A stretch of 64,000 bases of DNA from Streptomyces katrae (GTDB lineage: Bacteria; Actinomycetota; Actinomycetes; Streptomycetales; Streptomycetaceae), in NCBI RefSeq assembly GCF_000717655.1, contig NZ_JNZY01000025.1, positions 26,667 through 90,666 on the forward strand, read 5' to 3'. The position numbers were made by a program, and so were the translations under genes. Shown piece after piece: positions 17,749 to 26,976 of the stretch. The first letter of the stretch is position 1. Each line of letters begins with the position of its first letter. Below the pieces are notes generated by a model. It was not told the origin of the DNA. It did not search any database and saw nothing but the letters and a program-made list of their open reading frames with translations.

Positions 17749-19461
17749 TCAGTTCACCGGAATGATGTCGGGGGCGCCGAGCCGCACGGCGTCGGCGGTC
17801 CGGTCGTCCGGCTGTTGCTGGGCTTCGCGCTCGGCGGCCACGCGCTTGAGGTAGTGGTCGACCTCGCGGTCCTGGTGCGCCCGGTCCCATCCCAGGTGGG
17901 GCGCCATCAGCCGGGCCACGGTCGGCGCCGCGTCCACTCCGCGGTCCCAGGACTCGATGGAGATGCGGGTGCGCCGGGCGAGGACGTCCTCCAAGTGGCG
18001 GGCTCCCTCGTGGGTCACCGCGTACACGGCCTCGACTTTCAGGTAGTCGTCGGAGCTCGGCAGTGCCTCGCCGAGCGCGGGGTCGGCCGCCACCAGAGCG
18101 AGCAGTTCGGGCGCCAGGGAGCCGTAGCGGTTCAGGAAGTGCTCGATGCGGGCGACATGGAGCCCGGAGCACTCGGCGAGGCGGCGCCGCGAGTTCCACA
18201 GTGCCGGGTAGCCGTCGGCGCCCAGCAGCGGAACGCGGTGCGTGACGCAGTCGGGAACCTTCTCGTCCAGGCCTCGGACGGCCTCGTCGACCGCATCCTT
18301 GGCCATCACCCGGTACGTGGTGTATTTGCCGCCCGCCACCACGACGAGTCCGGGCACGGGATGGGCGACGAGGTGCTCCCGGGACAGCTTGCTGGTCTCC
18401 GCCGCCTCGCCGGACAGCAGAGGGCGTAGGCCGGCGTAGACGCCCTCGACGTCTTCGGGGACCAGGGGGGTGGTCAGGACGCTGTTGACGTGTTCCAGCA
18501 GGTAGGTGACGTCCTTGGAGCTGAGGGCGGGGTGGGCTTTGTCGAGTGTCCAGTCGGTGTCGGTGGTCCCGATGATCCAGTGCCGGCCCCAGGGGATGAC
18601 GAACAGCACACTCTTCTCGGTGCGCAGGATCAGCCCGGTGCGGGAGTTGATCCGGTCACGGGGGACGAGCAGGTGGACGCCCTTGGAGGCGCGGACGTGG
18701 AACTGGCCGCGGGTGCCGGCCATGGCCTGGGTATCGTCCGTCCACACCCCGGTCGCGTTGATGACCTGCTTGGCCCGCACCTCCGTCTCGTCGCCGCTCT
18801 CCAGGTCCGTGACGACGGCGCCGACCACCCGCTCGCCCTGTCGCAGGAAGCGGCTGACGCGCGTGCGGTTGGCGGTCAGTGCCCCGTACGAGGCGGCCGT
18901 ACGGGCGAGGAACAGGGTGTGCCGGGCGTCGTCGACCTGGGCGTCCCAGTACTGGATGGCACCCACCAGCGCGTCGGAGCGCAGGGCAGGTGCCTCGCGC
19001 AGGGCCCGGCGCCTGCTCAGGTGGCGGTGGTGGGGCAGACCTCCGGAGGTGCCGGAGGCCCGGGCCATCGCGTCGTACAGCAGCACGCCGCTGCCGACGT
19101 ACGGGCGCTCCGTGACGCGGTGTTGCAGGGGGTAGAGGAACGGCACCGGACGTACCAGGTGGGGGGCCAGGAACCGGAGCATGAGGCCCCGCTCCTTGAG
19201 GGCTTCGGCGACGAGTCGGAAGTCGAGCATCTCCAGGTAGCGCAGGCCGCCGTGGATGAGTTTGCTGGAGCGGCTGGACGTACCCGAGGCCCAGTCGCGG
19301 GCTTCGACGAGTCCGACGCTCAGGCCCCGGGTGGCGGCGTCCAGGGCGGACCCGCTGCCGACGACGCCGCCTCCGACGACGAGGACGTCGAGTTCGCCCT
19401 GTCCCATGTCGGCGAGGGCCTGTGTACGGGCTTGGGGTGAGAGGGCCACTGGATCGACCAT
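17749..19461 (-). CDS. glpD: Glycerol-3-phosphate dehydrogenase
   Basis: This 570-residue flavoenzyme oxidises sn-glycerol 3-phosphate to dihydroxyacetone phosphate at the membrane. The FAD-binding GxGxxG motif is VVGGGVVGSGSALDAATRG near residue 28. Other GlpD landmarks are SSKLIHGGLRYLEMLDFRLV, IGTTDTDW, GLRPLL and VAGGKYTTYRVMAKDAVD. The C-terminal DAO_C domain ends YAVTHEGARHLEDVLARRTR. ATG 19461 follows GAGGAGGAG. It is the last gene of glpF-glpK-glpD, 37 bases after glpK, so it is co-transcribed. Confidence 0.97.
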   Translation of the reverse strand: MVDPVALSPQARTQALADMGQGELDVLVVGGGVVGSGSALDAATRGLSVGLVEARDWASGTSSRSSKLIHGGLRYLEMLDFRLVAEALKERGLMLRFLAPHLVRPVPFLYPLQHRVTERPYVGSGVLLYDAMARASGTSGGLPHHRHLSRRRALREAPALRSDALVGAIQYWDAQVDDARHTLFLARTAASYGALTANRTRVSRFLRQGERVVGAVVTDLESGDETEVRAKQVINATGVWTDDTQAMAGTRGQFHVRASKGVHLLVPRDRINSRTGLILRTEKSVLFVIPWGRHWIIGTTDTDWTLDKAHPALSSKDVTYLLEHVNSVLTTPLVPEDVEGVYAGLRPLLSGEAAETSKLSREHLVAHPVPGLVVVAGGKYTTYRVMAKDAVDEAVRGLDEKVPDCVTHRVPLLGADGYPALWNSRRRLAECSGLHVARIEHFLNRYGSLAPELLALVAADPALGEALPSSDDYLKVEAVYAVTHEGARHLEDVLARRTRISIESWDRGVDAAPTVARLMAPHLGWDRAHQDREVDHYLKRVAAEREAQQQPDDRTADAVRLGAPDIIPVN

Positions 19462-19498
19462 GGTCTCCTCCTCATTGCTGCGGGCGCGCGGCTGGAAC

Positions 19499-21016
19499 CT
19501 ATTCGACCTTGGCCCAGTCGAGCGTGCGCTCCACCGCCCGCTTCCAGCCCTCGTACCCTTCCGTGCGCCGCTCCTCCGACCACTCGGGGGCCCAGCGCTT
19601 GGACTCCTGCCAGTGGGTGCGCAGTTCGTCGGTGTCCCGCCAGAAGCCGGTGGCGAGCCCGGCCGCGTAGGCGGCGCCGAGCGCGGTCGTCTCGGCGACA
19701 ACGGGACGGCTGACCGGTACGCCGAGCACATCGGCCTGGGTCTGCATGCACAGGTCGTTGGCCGTGACTCCACCGTCGACCTTGAGCACGTCGAGGTGGA
19801 CGCCGGAGTCCTGCTCCATGGCTTCCACCACGTCGCGGGTCTGGTAGCAGATGGCCTCCAGGGTGGCCCGCGCCAGGTGGCCGTTGTCGTGGTAGCGGGC
19901 CAGACCGACGATCGCGCCGCGGGCGTCGGAGCGCCAGTACGGCGCGAACAGGCCGGAGAAGGCGGGCACGAAGTAGATGCCGCCGCTGTCCTCGACGGTG
20001 CTGGCCAGGCGCTCGCTCTCGGCGGCGTCGCCGATGATCTTCAACTGGTCGCGCAGCCATTGCACGGCCGAGCCGGTGACCGCGATGGATCCTTCGAGTG
20101 CGTAGATCGCGGGGCTGTCGCCGAACTGGTACGCCACGGTGGTCAGGAGGCCGTGCTGCGAGCGGACCAGTTCCGTCCCGGTGTTGAGCACCAGGAAGTT
20201 GCCGGTTCCGTACGTGTTCTTCGCCTCGCCGGGCGCGTAGCAGACCTGCCCGACGGTGGCCGCCTGCTGGTCGCCGAGGACACCGGTGATGGGGATGGCC
20301 TGGCGCAGCGGCCTGGAGGTGCGGGTCTGTCCGTACGCCTCGGGGTGGGAGGACGGGTTGATGGTGGGCAGCATGGCCCGGGGTACGCCGAAGAATCCGA
20401 GCAGTTCGTCGTCCCAGTCGAGGGTCTCCAGGTCCATGAGCATGGTGCGGCTGGCGTTGGTGACGTCGGTGGCGTGGATGCCGCCGTCGGGGCCTCCGGT
20501 GAGGTTCCACAGCACCCAGCAGTCGGTGTTGCCGAAGAGGGCGTGGCCCTGCTCGGCGGCCTCCCGCACGCCGTCGACGTTCTCCAGGATCCATTGGATC
20601 TTGCCCCCGGAGAAGTAGGTGGCCGGTGGCAGCCCCGCTTTACGGCGGATGACGTCGCCCTGGCCGCCACGCTCCAGTGCCGCGGCGATGGAGTCGGTAC
20701 GGGTGTCCTGCCAGACGATGGCGTTGTAGTACGGGCGCCCGGTGCGGGGGTCCCAGACGACGGTCGTCTCGCGCTGGTTGGTGATGCCGACGGCCGCCAG
20801 GTCGGAGGCGTCGAGGTTTCCGTGCCGGAGGGCGTTCTGGATCACCGAGTTGGTGCGTTCCCAGATCTCCACCGGGTCGTGTTCGACCCACCCCGAGCGC
20901 GGGAGGATCTGCGAGTGCTCCAGCTGGTGCCGCGCCACCTCGCTGCCAGCATGGTCGAAGATCATGAAGCGGGTGCTCGTGGTCCCCTGGTCCACTGCGC
21001 CGACGAAATCAGCCAT
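19499..21016 (-). CDS. glpK: Glycerol kinase
   Basis: The 505-residue FGGY kinase phosphorylates glycerol with ATP. Landmarks are the phosphate loop [14 protein letters not shown] (residues 7-20), [67 protein letters not shown] and [15 protein letters not shown] 21016 follows GGAAGG. It is the middle gene of the operon, 83 bases after glpF. Length and motifs are normal, so it should be active. Confidence 0.97.
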   Translation of the reverse strand: MADFVGAVDQGTTSTRFMIFDHAGSEVARHQLEHSQILPRSGWVEHDPVEIWERTNSVIQNALRHGNLDASDLAAVGITNQRETTVVWDPRTGRPYYNAIVWQDTRTDSIAAALERGGQGDVIRRKAGLPPATYFSGGKIQWILENVDGVREAAEQGHALFGNTDCWVLWNLTGGPDGGIHATDVTNASRTMLMDLETLDWDDELLGFFGVPRAMLPTINPSSHPEAYGQTRTSRPLRQAIPITGVLGDQQAATVGQVCYAPGEAKNTYGTGNFLVLNTGTELVRSQHGLLTTVAYQFGDSPAIYALEGSIAVTGSAVQWLRDQLKIIGDAAESERLASTVEDSGGIYFVPAFSGLFAPYWRSDARGAIVGLARYHDNGHLARATLEAICYQTRDVVEAMEQDSGVHLDVLKVDGGVTANDLCMQTQADVLGVPVSRPVVAETTALGAAYAAGLATGFWRDTDELRTHWQESKRWAPEWSEERRTEGYEGWKRAVERTLDWAKVE

Positions 21017-21099
21017 GGGGTGCCGCCTTCCTTTGGGATGCCGTGCGGGGGGCTGCCGTCCGGGGACGGAACGGGCTGTGACCGCCGCCCCGGATCGCG

Positions 21100-21948
21100 T
21101 CAGCTCTCGTCCGGTGTCGGTACGCGTCCGGGGGGCTCCGGTTCGGCGGTCGGCAGGAACCTGCCGATGAAGAACTTGTAGAGACCGGCTCCCAGGAGAC
21201 CGCCGATCAGCGGGCCGACGATCGGCACCCAGAAGTAGAAGTTGCCGTACTGATCCCTCCATGCCGTGCCGTACCCGGTGAGGAAGCTGGCCAGCCGGGG
21301 GCCGAGGTCACGGGCGGGGTTGATCGCGTACCCGGCATTGGTGCCCCAGGCCATGCCGATCGCCACGACGATCAGGCCGACGATGAACGGGGCGAGGTTC
21401 GCACCCGGAGGCGTGTTGAGCAGGTCCGTCACCGCGAGGATCAGCAGGAGCAGGATCGCGGTGCCGATGATCTGGTCGCGCAGTGCGCCCCACTCGGTCA
21501 CCGGCAGATTCGGATTTCCGTTGGCCGGCAGCGTGGAGAAGACACCCTGCGTCTTGATGGTGTGGCCAGGGTCGGCCTTCGCCAGCGCCTCGGTGTAGTT
21601 CCAGCGGACGATCAGCGCGGCGACGAAGGCGCCGGCAATCTGGGCCAGCGCGTACGGGGCCACTCTGCTCCACGGGAAGCCCTTGAAGGCGGCCAAGGCG
21701 ACGGTCACCGCGGGATTGAGGTGGGCGCCGCTCAGCCTTGCCGCGACGTAGACGCCCAGGGTCACGCCGAGACCCCAGGCCCAGGCGATGCTGTCGTGGT
21801 TTCCGAGGCCGCCCGCGGGGTCCGTCAAGGCTCCGCCGGCGACCACCTGGGCCACGACACCACAGCCGAAGAGTATGAGGATCATGGTGCCGGCGAATTC
21901 GGCCGAGAGTTCACCGACCAGCCCTGGTGCTTTCAGGCGCTCCTTCAT
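21100..21948 (-). CDS. glpF: Glycerol facilitator (aquaporin family)
   Basis: The 282-residue MIP channel has six membrane segments and both NPA boxes ([12 protein letters not shown] and [13 protein letters not shown]). The D after the second NPAR marks a glycerol facilitator rather than a water channel. ATG 21948 follows GGGAAG; an upstream in-frame start at 22002 lacks a site. It is the first gene of the operon. Its promoter lies in the 321-base divergent region shared with dhaK, which contains a 36-bp perfect palindrome. Confidence 0.96.
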   Translation of the reverse strand: MKERLKAPGLVGELSAEFAGTMILILFGCGVVAQVVAGGALTDPAGGLGNHDSIAWAWGLGVTLGVYVAARLSGAHLNPAVTVALAAFKGFPWSRVAPYALAQIAGAFVAALIVRWNYTEALAKADPGHTIKTQGVFSTLPANGNPNLPVTEWGALRDQIIGTAILLLLILAVTDLLNTPPGANLAPFIVGLIVVAIGMAWGTNAGYAINPARDLGPRLASFLTGYGTAWRDQYGNFYFWVPIVGPLIGGLLGAGLYKFFIGRFLPTAEPEPPGRVPTPDES

Positions 21949-22113
21949 GGGTGCCCGCTTCCCGCCGGTCCGAAGACCGGCATTCGACTGCCCCGAGCCC
22001 ACGGTTCAGCGTAAGACGGGTCGCCCGTACCGGAAAGGCGGAGCGGGGCCGACCCTGCGGAAGCCAGTGCCCGCACGGCATCTGGGGCCTTCTCCGGGGC
22101 ATCGTCCGAGTAC

Positions 22114-22149
22114 CCGCGGATCTCCGCGAGTACTCGCGGAGATCCGCGG
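22114..22149. promoter_or_regulatory. 36-bp perfect palindrome between glpF and dhaK
   Basis: Bases 22114-22131 are exactly complementary to 22132-22149, with no loop; the centre is gagtactc. Each arm contains gcggatctccgc-type inner symmetry. It sits 166 bases from glpF and 120 from dhaK. A dimeric or tetrameric operator, for example for a GylR-like IclR regulator, is the likeliest reading. A cruciform or bidirectional terminator is possible. The rest of the intergenic region shows nothing else. Confidence 0.75.
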
Positions 22150-22269
22150 TGCGGCAGCACACTGTTCGTAGGGCGTGCCCTCACGGACGCGCCTGGCCCG
22201 CGCGCGGTGATCTGTGCTCCGTCACGGTGCCGGACCACTGACCCGCCGGCTCCGACCGGGAGGCACCCG

Positions 22270-23274
22270 ATGAAGATGCTGATCAACAGTCCCCAGACCG
22301 TGGTCGCCGATGCCCTGCGGGGGCTGGCTGCGGCCCACCCGGAACTGGAGGTGGACGCCGACGCCCGGGTCGTCGTACGGCGTGACGCGCGGCAGGGCGG
22401 GCGGGTCGGCCTCGTCTCCGGTGGCGGCTCCGGACACGAGCCCCTGCATGCCGGCTTCGTCGGACACGGAATGCTGTCCGCCGCCTGCCCGGGCGAGGTG
22501 TTCACTTCCCCCGTGCCCGACCAGATGGTGCGTGCGGCCAAGGCCGTGGACTCAGGCCAAGGGGTACTGTTCGTCGTCAAGAATTACACCGGGGACGTAC
22601 TGAACTTCGACATGGCCGCTGAGCTCGCCGAAGAAGACGGAATCCGGGTCGAGCGGGTGCTGGTCAACGACGACGTCGCCGTGACCGACAGCCTCTACAC
22701 CGCCGGGCGCCGCGGCACGGGAGCCACGCTCTTCGTCGAGAAGATCGCCGGTGCGGCGGCGGAGGAAGGCGCGCCGCTGGAGCAGGTCGCCGCAGTCGCC
22801 CGGCGGGTCAACGAGGCCTCGGGCAGCTTCGGCGTGGCGCTGAGCGCCTGCACCACCCCCGCCAAGGGAAGCCCCACCTTCGACCTGCCCGACGGCGAGC
22901 TGGAGCTGGGCATCGGAATCCACGGTGAGCCGGGCCGGGAGCGGCGCCCGATGATGCCGGCAGGGGAGATCGCGGAGGTCGCGGTGGGTTCTGTGCTGGA
23001 GGACATGGCGAACGCGGCTCCGGTTGACGGGCCGGTACTGGCCCTGGTGAACGGGATGGGCGCGACGCCGCTGCTGGAGCTGTACGGCTTCCACGCGGAG
23101 GTGGCCCGGGTGCTGGCGGCTCGGGGCGTTCCGGTGGCCCGGACCCTCGTGGGGAACTACGTCACCTCGCTGGACATGGCCGGATGCTCGGTGACGCTGT
23201 GCCGGGCCGACGAGGAAATGCTGCGGCTGTGGGACGCACCGGTGCAGACGGCAGCGCTGCGCTGGGGTCGCTGA
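22270..23274 (+). CDS. dhaK: Dihydroxyacetone kinase subunit DhaK
   Basis: The 334-residue protein is a DhaK substrate-binding subunit: SGGGSGHEPLHAGFVGHGML near residues 50-69 (H56), KNYTGDVLNFDMAAE, VNDDVAV, and GIGIHGEPGRER, where H218 is the histidine that binds dihydroxyacetone covalently. ATG 22270 follows GGGAGG. DhaK normally works with DhaL (ADP/ATP subunit) and DhaM (PTS donor). Neither follows here; a hairpin and a convergent gene come next. It probably acts with partners encoded elsewhere, or has a sensing role. The position opposite glpFKD links it to glycerol/dihydroxyacetone use. Confidence 0.95.
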   Translation: MKMLINSPQTVVADALRGLAAAHPELEVDADARVVVRRDARQGGRVGLVSGGGSGHEPLHAGFVGHGMLSAACPGEVFTSPVPDQMVRAAKAVDSGQGVLFVVKNYTGDVLNFDMAAELAEEDGIRVERVLVNDDVAVTDSLYTAGRRGTGATLFVEKIAGAAAEEGAPLEQVAAVARRVNEASGSFGVALSACTTPAKGSPTFDLPDGELELGIGIHGEPGRERRPMMPAGEIAEVAVGSVLEDMANAAPVDGPVLALVNGMGATPLLELYGFHAEVARVLAARGVPVARTLVGNYVTSLDMAGCSVTLCRADEEMLRLWDAPVQTAALRWGR

Positions 23275-23465
23275 CTCCGAGGCCACCCGCGGCCGGCTCC
23301 AGTACGCCACCCAGCCTGTGACCAGCAGGACCGACGAGTGCGGGCCTGGACCCCTCCGGGAGGTTTCCCCGACAGGGCTCCTTCCTCCCCGGTGACGTCA
23401 GGGTCGTGCACCGGCAGAAGTCCGCCGTCTGGGCGTGTGGGTTGCTGTGGCTGAGCCTTCGTTCA

Positions 23466-23503
23466 GGTCAGGGCCTGCACCACGCGTGGCGCAGGCCCTG
23501 ACC
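23466..23503. terminator. Bidirectional terminator, 13-bp stem
   Basis: Arms 23466-23478 and 23491-23503 pair perfectly around a 12-base loop that is itself largely palindromic. It lies between the convergent dhaK and beta-helix genes and probably serves both. Confidence 0.85.
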
Positions 23504-23514
23504 GACGGGCTCGC

Positions 23515-24849
23515 TCAGCCTGTGCAGCCGGCCACGCTGCCGGGCGGGGCGCAGTTGTTCGGGCGGTTGCCCGTGACGCGGCTGCTGGTCAGCGTTACGG
23601 CGCCCAGCGCGGCTTCGTTGAAGATGCCGCCGCCGTCGGCGCTCCCGCCGGAAGCCTTTGCGGTGTTCGCTTTGACGGGACTCCGGTCCAGGGCGGTCGT
23701 GCTGTCCGCGCCGTTGAAGACACCGGCGCCCCGCGCGGTGCCGCCTGGTGCGTCGGCGGTGTTGCCGCTGACCGGAGTGCCGGTCACCGTTGCCGTCCCA
23801 CCGAGGGCATTGCGCAGGCCGCCGCCTTCGACGGTGCCGTTGGATGCGCTGGCGCTGTTGTCGCTGATGGAAGTGTTTTTCAATTCCAGCCCCGCCCGGT
23901 TGGTGATCCCGGCGCCTCCCACGATGCCCGCTCGAGAATCGACGCGGTTCTTGTCCACGGAGCCGCCGGTCACGGTGAGGCTGCCTGCATTGCCGATGCC
24001 GCCGCCCCGCGCGAACCCTCCGCCCGTGTTGGTCGCCGTATTGGCGCTGATCTCCGTCTTGGTCAGGGAGGCGTCGCCGAAGTTGTTCAGTCCGCCGCCG
24101 ACCGCCTGCAGACCAGTCGCGGTAGCAGTGTTGCGGGTGATGGTGCCGTGTTTCACGGTGAGGGTGGCGAAGTTGCTCATCCCTGCGCCGATGGCCTGCC
24201 CGGAGCCGGTGTTGGTGGCCGCATTGCGGTCGATCCGCGTGTCGGTGAGCGTGGCCGTGCCCTCATTGTGGATGCCACCGCCCAGCACCGCGTCACCGAC
24301 GCTGCCCGTGGCGGTGTTGCCGGTCACCCGGCTGGCACGCAACGCCAGCGTTCCTGCGTTGAGGATGCCACCGCCGCAGACCAGGTCGGGTGCGCTCGGG
24401 CAATCGGCGGCATCGGCGGTCCTTCCCCCGGCGATCGTGATCCTTTCCAGAGTGAGGTTCCCTTCCCCTGACACGGCGAGGATGCGGAAGTCCGGCGTCG
24501 CGACCCGCGAGCTTCGTTTGATCGTGCTTCCGTTGCCTTGGATGGTGATCTCGGTGGTGATCAGCGGCAGGCCGTTGGCGTCGTCGCTGCTGTCCGGTGC
24601 CGTGAGGGTGTACGTGCACTTGTGGGCCAGGCGCAGTGTGTCGGCGTTCGGTGAGTCGTTGGCTTTCTTGATCGCCTCGACGAGCGCCGGGACTGAGCAT
24701 GGGACGTGCTTTTCGGCGGCGTGGGCGAGCGGGGCCGGGAGCGCCGCCACACAGCCGGCTGCCAGGCCGGCCGCGGCCAGGAGGTGGCCCGGGTACGGTC
24801 GACGGAGACCGAGGAGCGGACCTTTCGTTCGGAAGTTCTGCCAGGACAT
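23515..24849 (-). CDS. Exported right-handed beta-helix protein
   Basis: The 444-residue protein has a signal peptide (hydrophobic run LLAAAGLAAGCVAALPAPLA, cleavage near AHA-AE), then a parallel beta-helix built from about 12 imperfect turns of the type GGGIxNxGxLTLTxTxIxxNxA. The N-terminal part VPALVEAIKKANDSP ... TLRLAHKCTYTL ... ITIQGNGSTIKR is typical of CSLREA/polymorphic-membrane-protein-like helices. Cysteines pair near CPSAPDLVC and NNCAPPGSVAGC. ATG 24849 follows GGAGG. No catalytic residues are recognisable; it is probably a surface or matrix protein. Confidence 0.75.
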   Translation of the reverse strand: MSWQNFRTKGPLLGLRRPYPGHLLAAAGLAAGCVAALPAPLAHAAEKHVPCSVPALVEAIKKANDSPNADTLRLAHKCTYTLTAPDSSDDANGLPLITTEITIQGNGSTIKRSSRVATPDFRILAVSGEGNLTLERITIAGGRTADAADCPSAPDLVCGGGILNAGTLALRASRVTGNTATGSVGDAVLGGGIHNEGTATLTDTRIDRNAATNTGSGQAIGAGMSNFATLTVKHGTITRNTATATGLQAVGGGLNNFGDASLTKTEISANTATNTGGGFARGGGIGNAGSLTVTGGSVDKNRVDSRAGIVGGAGITNRAGLELKNTSISDNSASASNGTVEGGGLRNALGGTATVTGTPVSGNTADAPGGTARGAGVFNGADSTTALDRSPVKANTAKASGGSADGGGIFNEAALGAVTLTSSRVTGNRPNNCAPPGSVAGCTG

Positions 24850-25477
24850 CGGGGATTCCTCCTCATGCACCAGGAGGCGCCCCCTCGGACGCGCTCCACA
24901 GAGCGACCCCGGTCCGTCCTGCCGCAGACCGTCGACAAGGGGCGCCGGAACCAGCCGACCACGTCCGTCGCGCGTAGCTCCCCTTGGGCTTCCCTGACGT
25001 CGCCGTATTCATCCGATGAGCGCACTCGGTGTCGGCTCGGCGGGGGCCCGACGTCCCGCGAGGGGTCCGCCGCCACGTCGATGGGGACGCTGGTGGACTT
25101 CACACGGGCGGTGGCCGCGACACCGACCGCGAGTCGCCGGCGAGGCTCTGGCCGCCCTCTGCGTCAGCCGCTGTCTACGGCGACTTCCGCCCACCACCCC
25201 ACGGGCCGGAACCCGTGTGACGGCCCCGCTCTCGATGGTCCCGGTCACAGTCACCAGCCATGCCCTGATTGACAGCCGGATCATCTGCTCGGCGACGGCC
25301 GGGGCCTCCTTGGTTCAGCCCGGTCGACGGGCACCCTCGAGCGGGCGTTTCGACTGCCGCACCGATGCCCCGGTCACTGGTTCGGCCCATCGATCGTGAC
25401 GGGCAGGCGGCTCGGACGGTTGTGGGGGACGTCCGTGCCGTACTCCCTGCGGCAGGTATGAGTTCAAGGAGATCTCC
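24850..25477. other. Intergenic region, promoters only expected
   Basis: The 628 bases separate the divergent beta-helix and chaplin genes. I see no supported gene, repeat or strong hairpin. Promoters of both neighbours should be here, but I cannot assign them confidently. Confidence 0.5.
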
Positions 25478-25768
25478 ATGTTTCGTATCGCCAAGGCCGT
25501 AGCCGTTACCGCCGCCGCTGGCGCTGTCCTGGCAGGCGGGGCCGGCATGGCCGCCGCCGACGCCACCGCCGAGGGCGCTGCCATCGGCTCCCCCGGTGTC
25601 CTGTCCGGCAACGTCCTCCAGGCGCCCATCCACATCCCGATCAACATCTGCGGCAACTCCGTCAACATCGTCGGCATCCTTAACCCTGCCTTCGGAAACG
25701 TGTGCATCAACGACGGCGGAGACTTCAAGGACGGCCACAAGAAGGCCGACCACAACGGCGAGAACTGA
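25478..25768 (+). CDS. Short chaplin with charged C-terminal tail
   Basis: The 96-residue protein has a signal peptide (MFRIAKAVAVTAAAGAVLAG, cleavage near MAAA-DA) and one chaplin domain at residues 37-78: SPGVLSGNVLQAPIHIPINI, then CGNSVNIVGILNPAFGNVCI, with the paired cysteines C58 and C76. Short chaplins are secreted surfactant amyloids coating aerial hyphae. Unusually, the domain is followed by 18 hydrophilic residues (DGGDFKDGHKKADHNGEN) instead of stopping at the final N. ATG 25478 follows AAGGAG, and a strong terminator ends the unit. Confidence 0.93.
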   Translation: MFRIAKAVAVTAAAGAVLAGGAGMAAADATAEGAAIGSPGVLSGNVLQAPIHIPINICGNSVNIVGILNPAFGNVCINDGGDFKDGHKKADHNGEN

Positions 25769-25854
25769 CAGCACCAGAGCCTGAACCCGGCGCGCTCATC
25801 GCGCCGTACGGCCAGCGCCGCCGTCGAAAGCAGCCGCAGCGCACAGCCCCGCAC

Positions 25855-25891
25855 AGATCGGCCTCCCCCGTCCTCCGGGGGAGGCCGATCT
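25855..25891 (+). terminator. Chaplin gene terminator, 15-bp perfect stem
   Basis: Arms 25855-25869 and 25877-25891 pair perfectly with a 7-base loop, about 90 bases after the chaplin stop codon. Confidence 0.9.
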
Positions 25892-25997
25892 CATGACGAG
25901 ATCCAGTGATGTTCCACATCGGCCCGTCTCGTGTACGGAGGGGGCTCTTTGTCCGGCGCAGCCTCGGCGCCCGCCTGGGCGGACGTGTCCGAGCTGG

Positions 25998-26125
25998 CCC
26001 GTGCTCGCCTGGATCGGCTTCACCGTGGCCCTGCTGATCGGAGAGCTCCCCTTCCCCGGCCCGGCCCACGTCGTGCACACCAAAGCCGCGTTCCTGCTCG
26101 GTTCGCTCATAGCTGCAGCCTGGCC
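25998..26125 (+). pseudogene. NhaA sodium/proton antiporter C-terminal remnant
   Basis: The plus strand reads PVLAWIGFTVALLIGELPFP, then HVVHTKAAFLLGSLIAAAW. This matches the last two membrane helices of NhaA (GIGFTVSLLIGELAF ... AKxAxLxGSLxAA). The upstream nine or ten helices are absent and the frame runs on into unrelated sequence. Confidence 0.6.
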
Positions 26126-26207
26126 ACACCGTGCACGATGCCGCCCGTCGCATCCTCGGGAATGCTGCCCGGACCGAAGTACGGGCGTTACCGGCGGCAA
26201 CGTATCG

Positions 26208-26381
26208 ATGAGCATCACGGTCGGCAGTCGCTTCGCGGTGGTCGACGGCAGGGACGCGACGGGCTGGGGCTGGAGCGTGGAGCGCGGTGTCGGCGACGGC
26301 GACGGATTCGCCCGACGCGAGCACGGCGCGAAGACCCTCGAGGAAGCCCTCCGTGGCGTCCGCGGGAAGATCGGCTCCTGA
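26208..26381 (+). CDS. Small hypothetical protein, weakly supported
   Basis: A 57-residue frame (MSITVGSRFAVVDGRDATGW...) follows the NhaA remnant in the same frame, starting at ATG 26208. It has balanced composition and the helix KTLEEALRGVRGKIG at its end, but no ribosome binding site. It could be a real small protein or a continuation of dead sequence. I recognise no family. Confidence 0.3.
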   Translation: MSITVGSRFAVVDGRDATGWGWSVERGVGDGDGFARREHGAKTLEEALRGVRGKIGS

Positions 26382-26504
26382 CGAGTCCCCCGCCGTCTGG
26401 GCCGGCAAGCGCTTCGCAGGGTCCCAACCCTCCTGCGCCGTGCAACAGACCACGCAACGGGGGCCTTTGACTCAAGCAGATCCAGGGTGCAGCCGGTGTG
26501 CAGC

Positions 26505-26717
26505 TCAGGTTTCGACGTAGGCCACGATCGTGATGGTCCGCAGGGCAGTGACGTGGTAGATGACGCGTACCCGTCGGTCTCGTCCGCGTAGTCGACGCAG
26601 CAGGGTGCCGGGCACCTCGGTGCCGAGCTTGACGCTGACGGCGACGATCGCCCGGTCCAAGCGGTGCGTCTCGTTCGTGGTGAGCTCGGCGAGCTGGGTG
26701 AGCGCCGGCTCCACCAT
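26505..26717 (-). CDS. Possible RelE/ParE-like toxin
   Basis: The 70-residue basic protein has a helical N-terminus (EPALTQLAELTTNETHRLDR) and a strand-rich C-terminus (LLRRLRGRDRRVRVIYHVTA then LRTITIVAYVET). This matches the order of a RelE/ParE fold (helix, basic loop, strands with an R-V-I-Y segment). ATG 26717 lies 28 bases after the stop of an 76-residue protein that could be its antitoxin. There is no clear ribosome binding site, so translation may depend on the upstream gene. Confidence 0.5.
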   Translation of the reverse strand: MVEPALTQLAELTTNETHRLDRAIVAVSVKLGTEVPGTLLRRLRGRDRRVRVIYHVTALRTITIVAYVET

Positions 26718-26745
26718 GACGACGCGCGAGCGACGCGCGGCGTGT

Positions 26746-26976
26746 TCAGGCGCTACGGGGCTGCTCGTCCGCGAGACGGGCTAGATGGGCGTCGCGAGCG
26801 GTCTCCCACAGCACGCCGCTCTCCGGGGACGGGTAGCCGTTCGCGGCGATGTCCTCGAGCACCGAGGCGAGGACGTCGACCTTCGCTCGCTGGTCAGCCG
26901 CGTACGCGAGGACGGACGCGGCGGCGAGCTCGTCGAGGGGCTGGCGTTCGGGCACGGGGGCCGGCTGCTGGCTCAT
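26746..26976 (-). CDS. Possible antitoxin partner of the RelE-like protein
   Basis: This 76-residue protein (MSQQPAPVPERQPLDELAAA...) has a proline-rich start, a long alanine-rich helix, and ends ETARDAHLARLADEQPRSA. ATG 26976 has AGGAG seven bases upstream. Gene order (this protein first, RelE-like second, same strand) is that of type II toxin-antitoxin pairs. It has no recognisable DNA-binding fold, so the assignment rests on context. Confidence 0.45.
   Translation of the reverse strand: MSQQPAPVPERQPLDELAAASVLAYAADQRAKVDVLASVLEDIAANGYPSPESGVLWETARDAHLARLADEQPRSA

Noticed and set aside
18490..21181. Long plus-strand frames opposite glpD and glpK
   Set aside because: Antisense shadows; the minus-strand genes have full family motifs.
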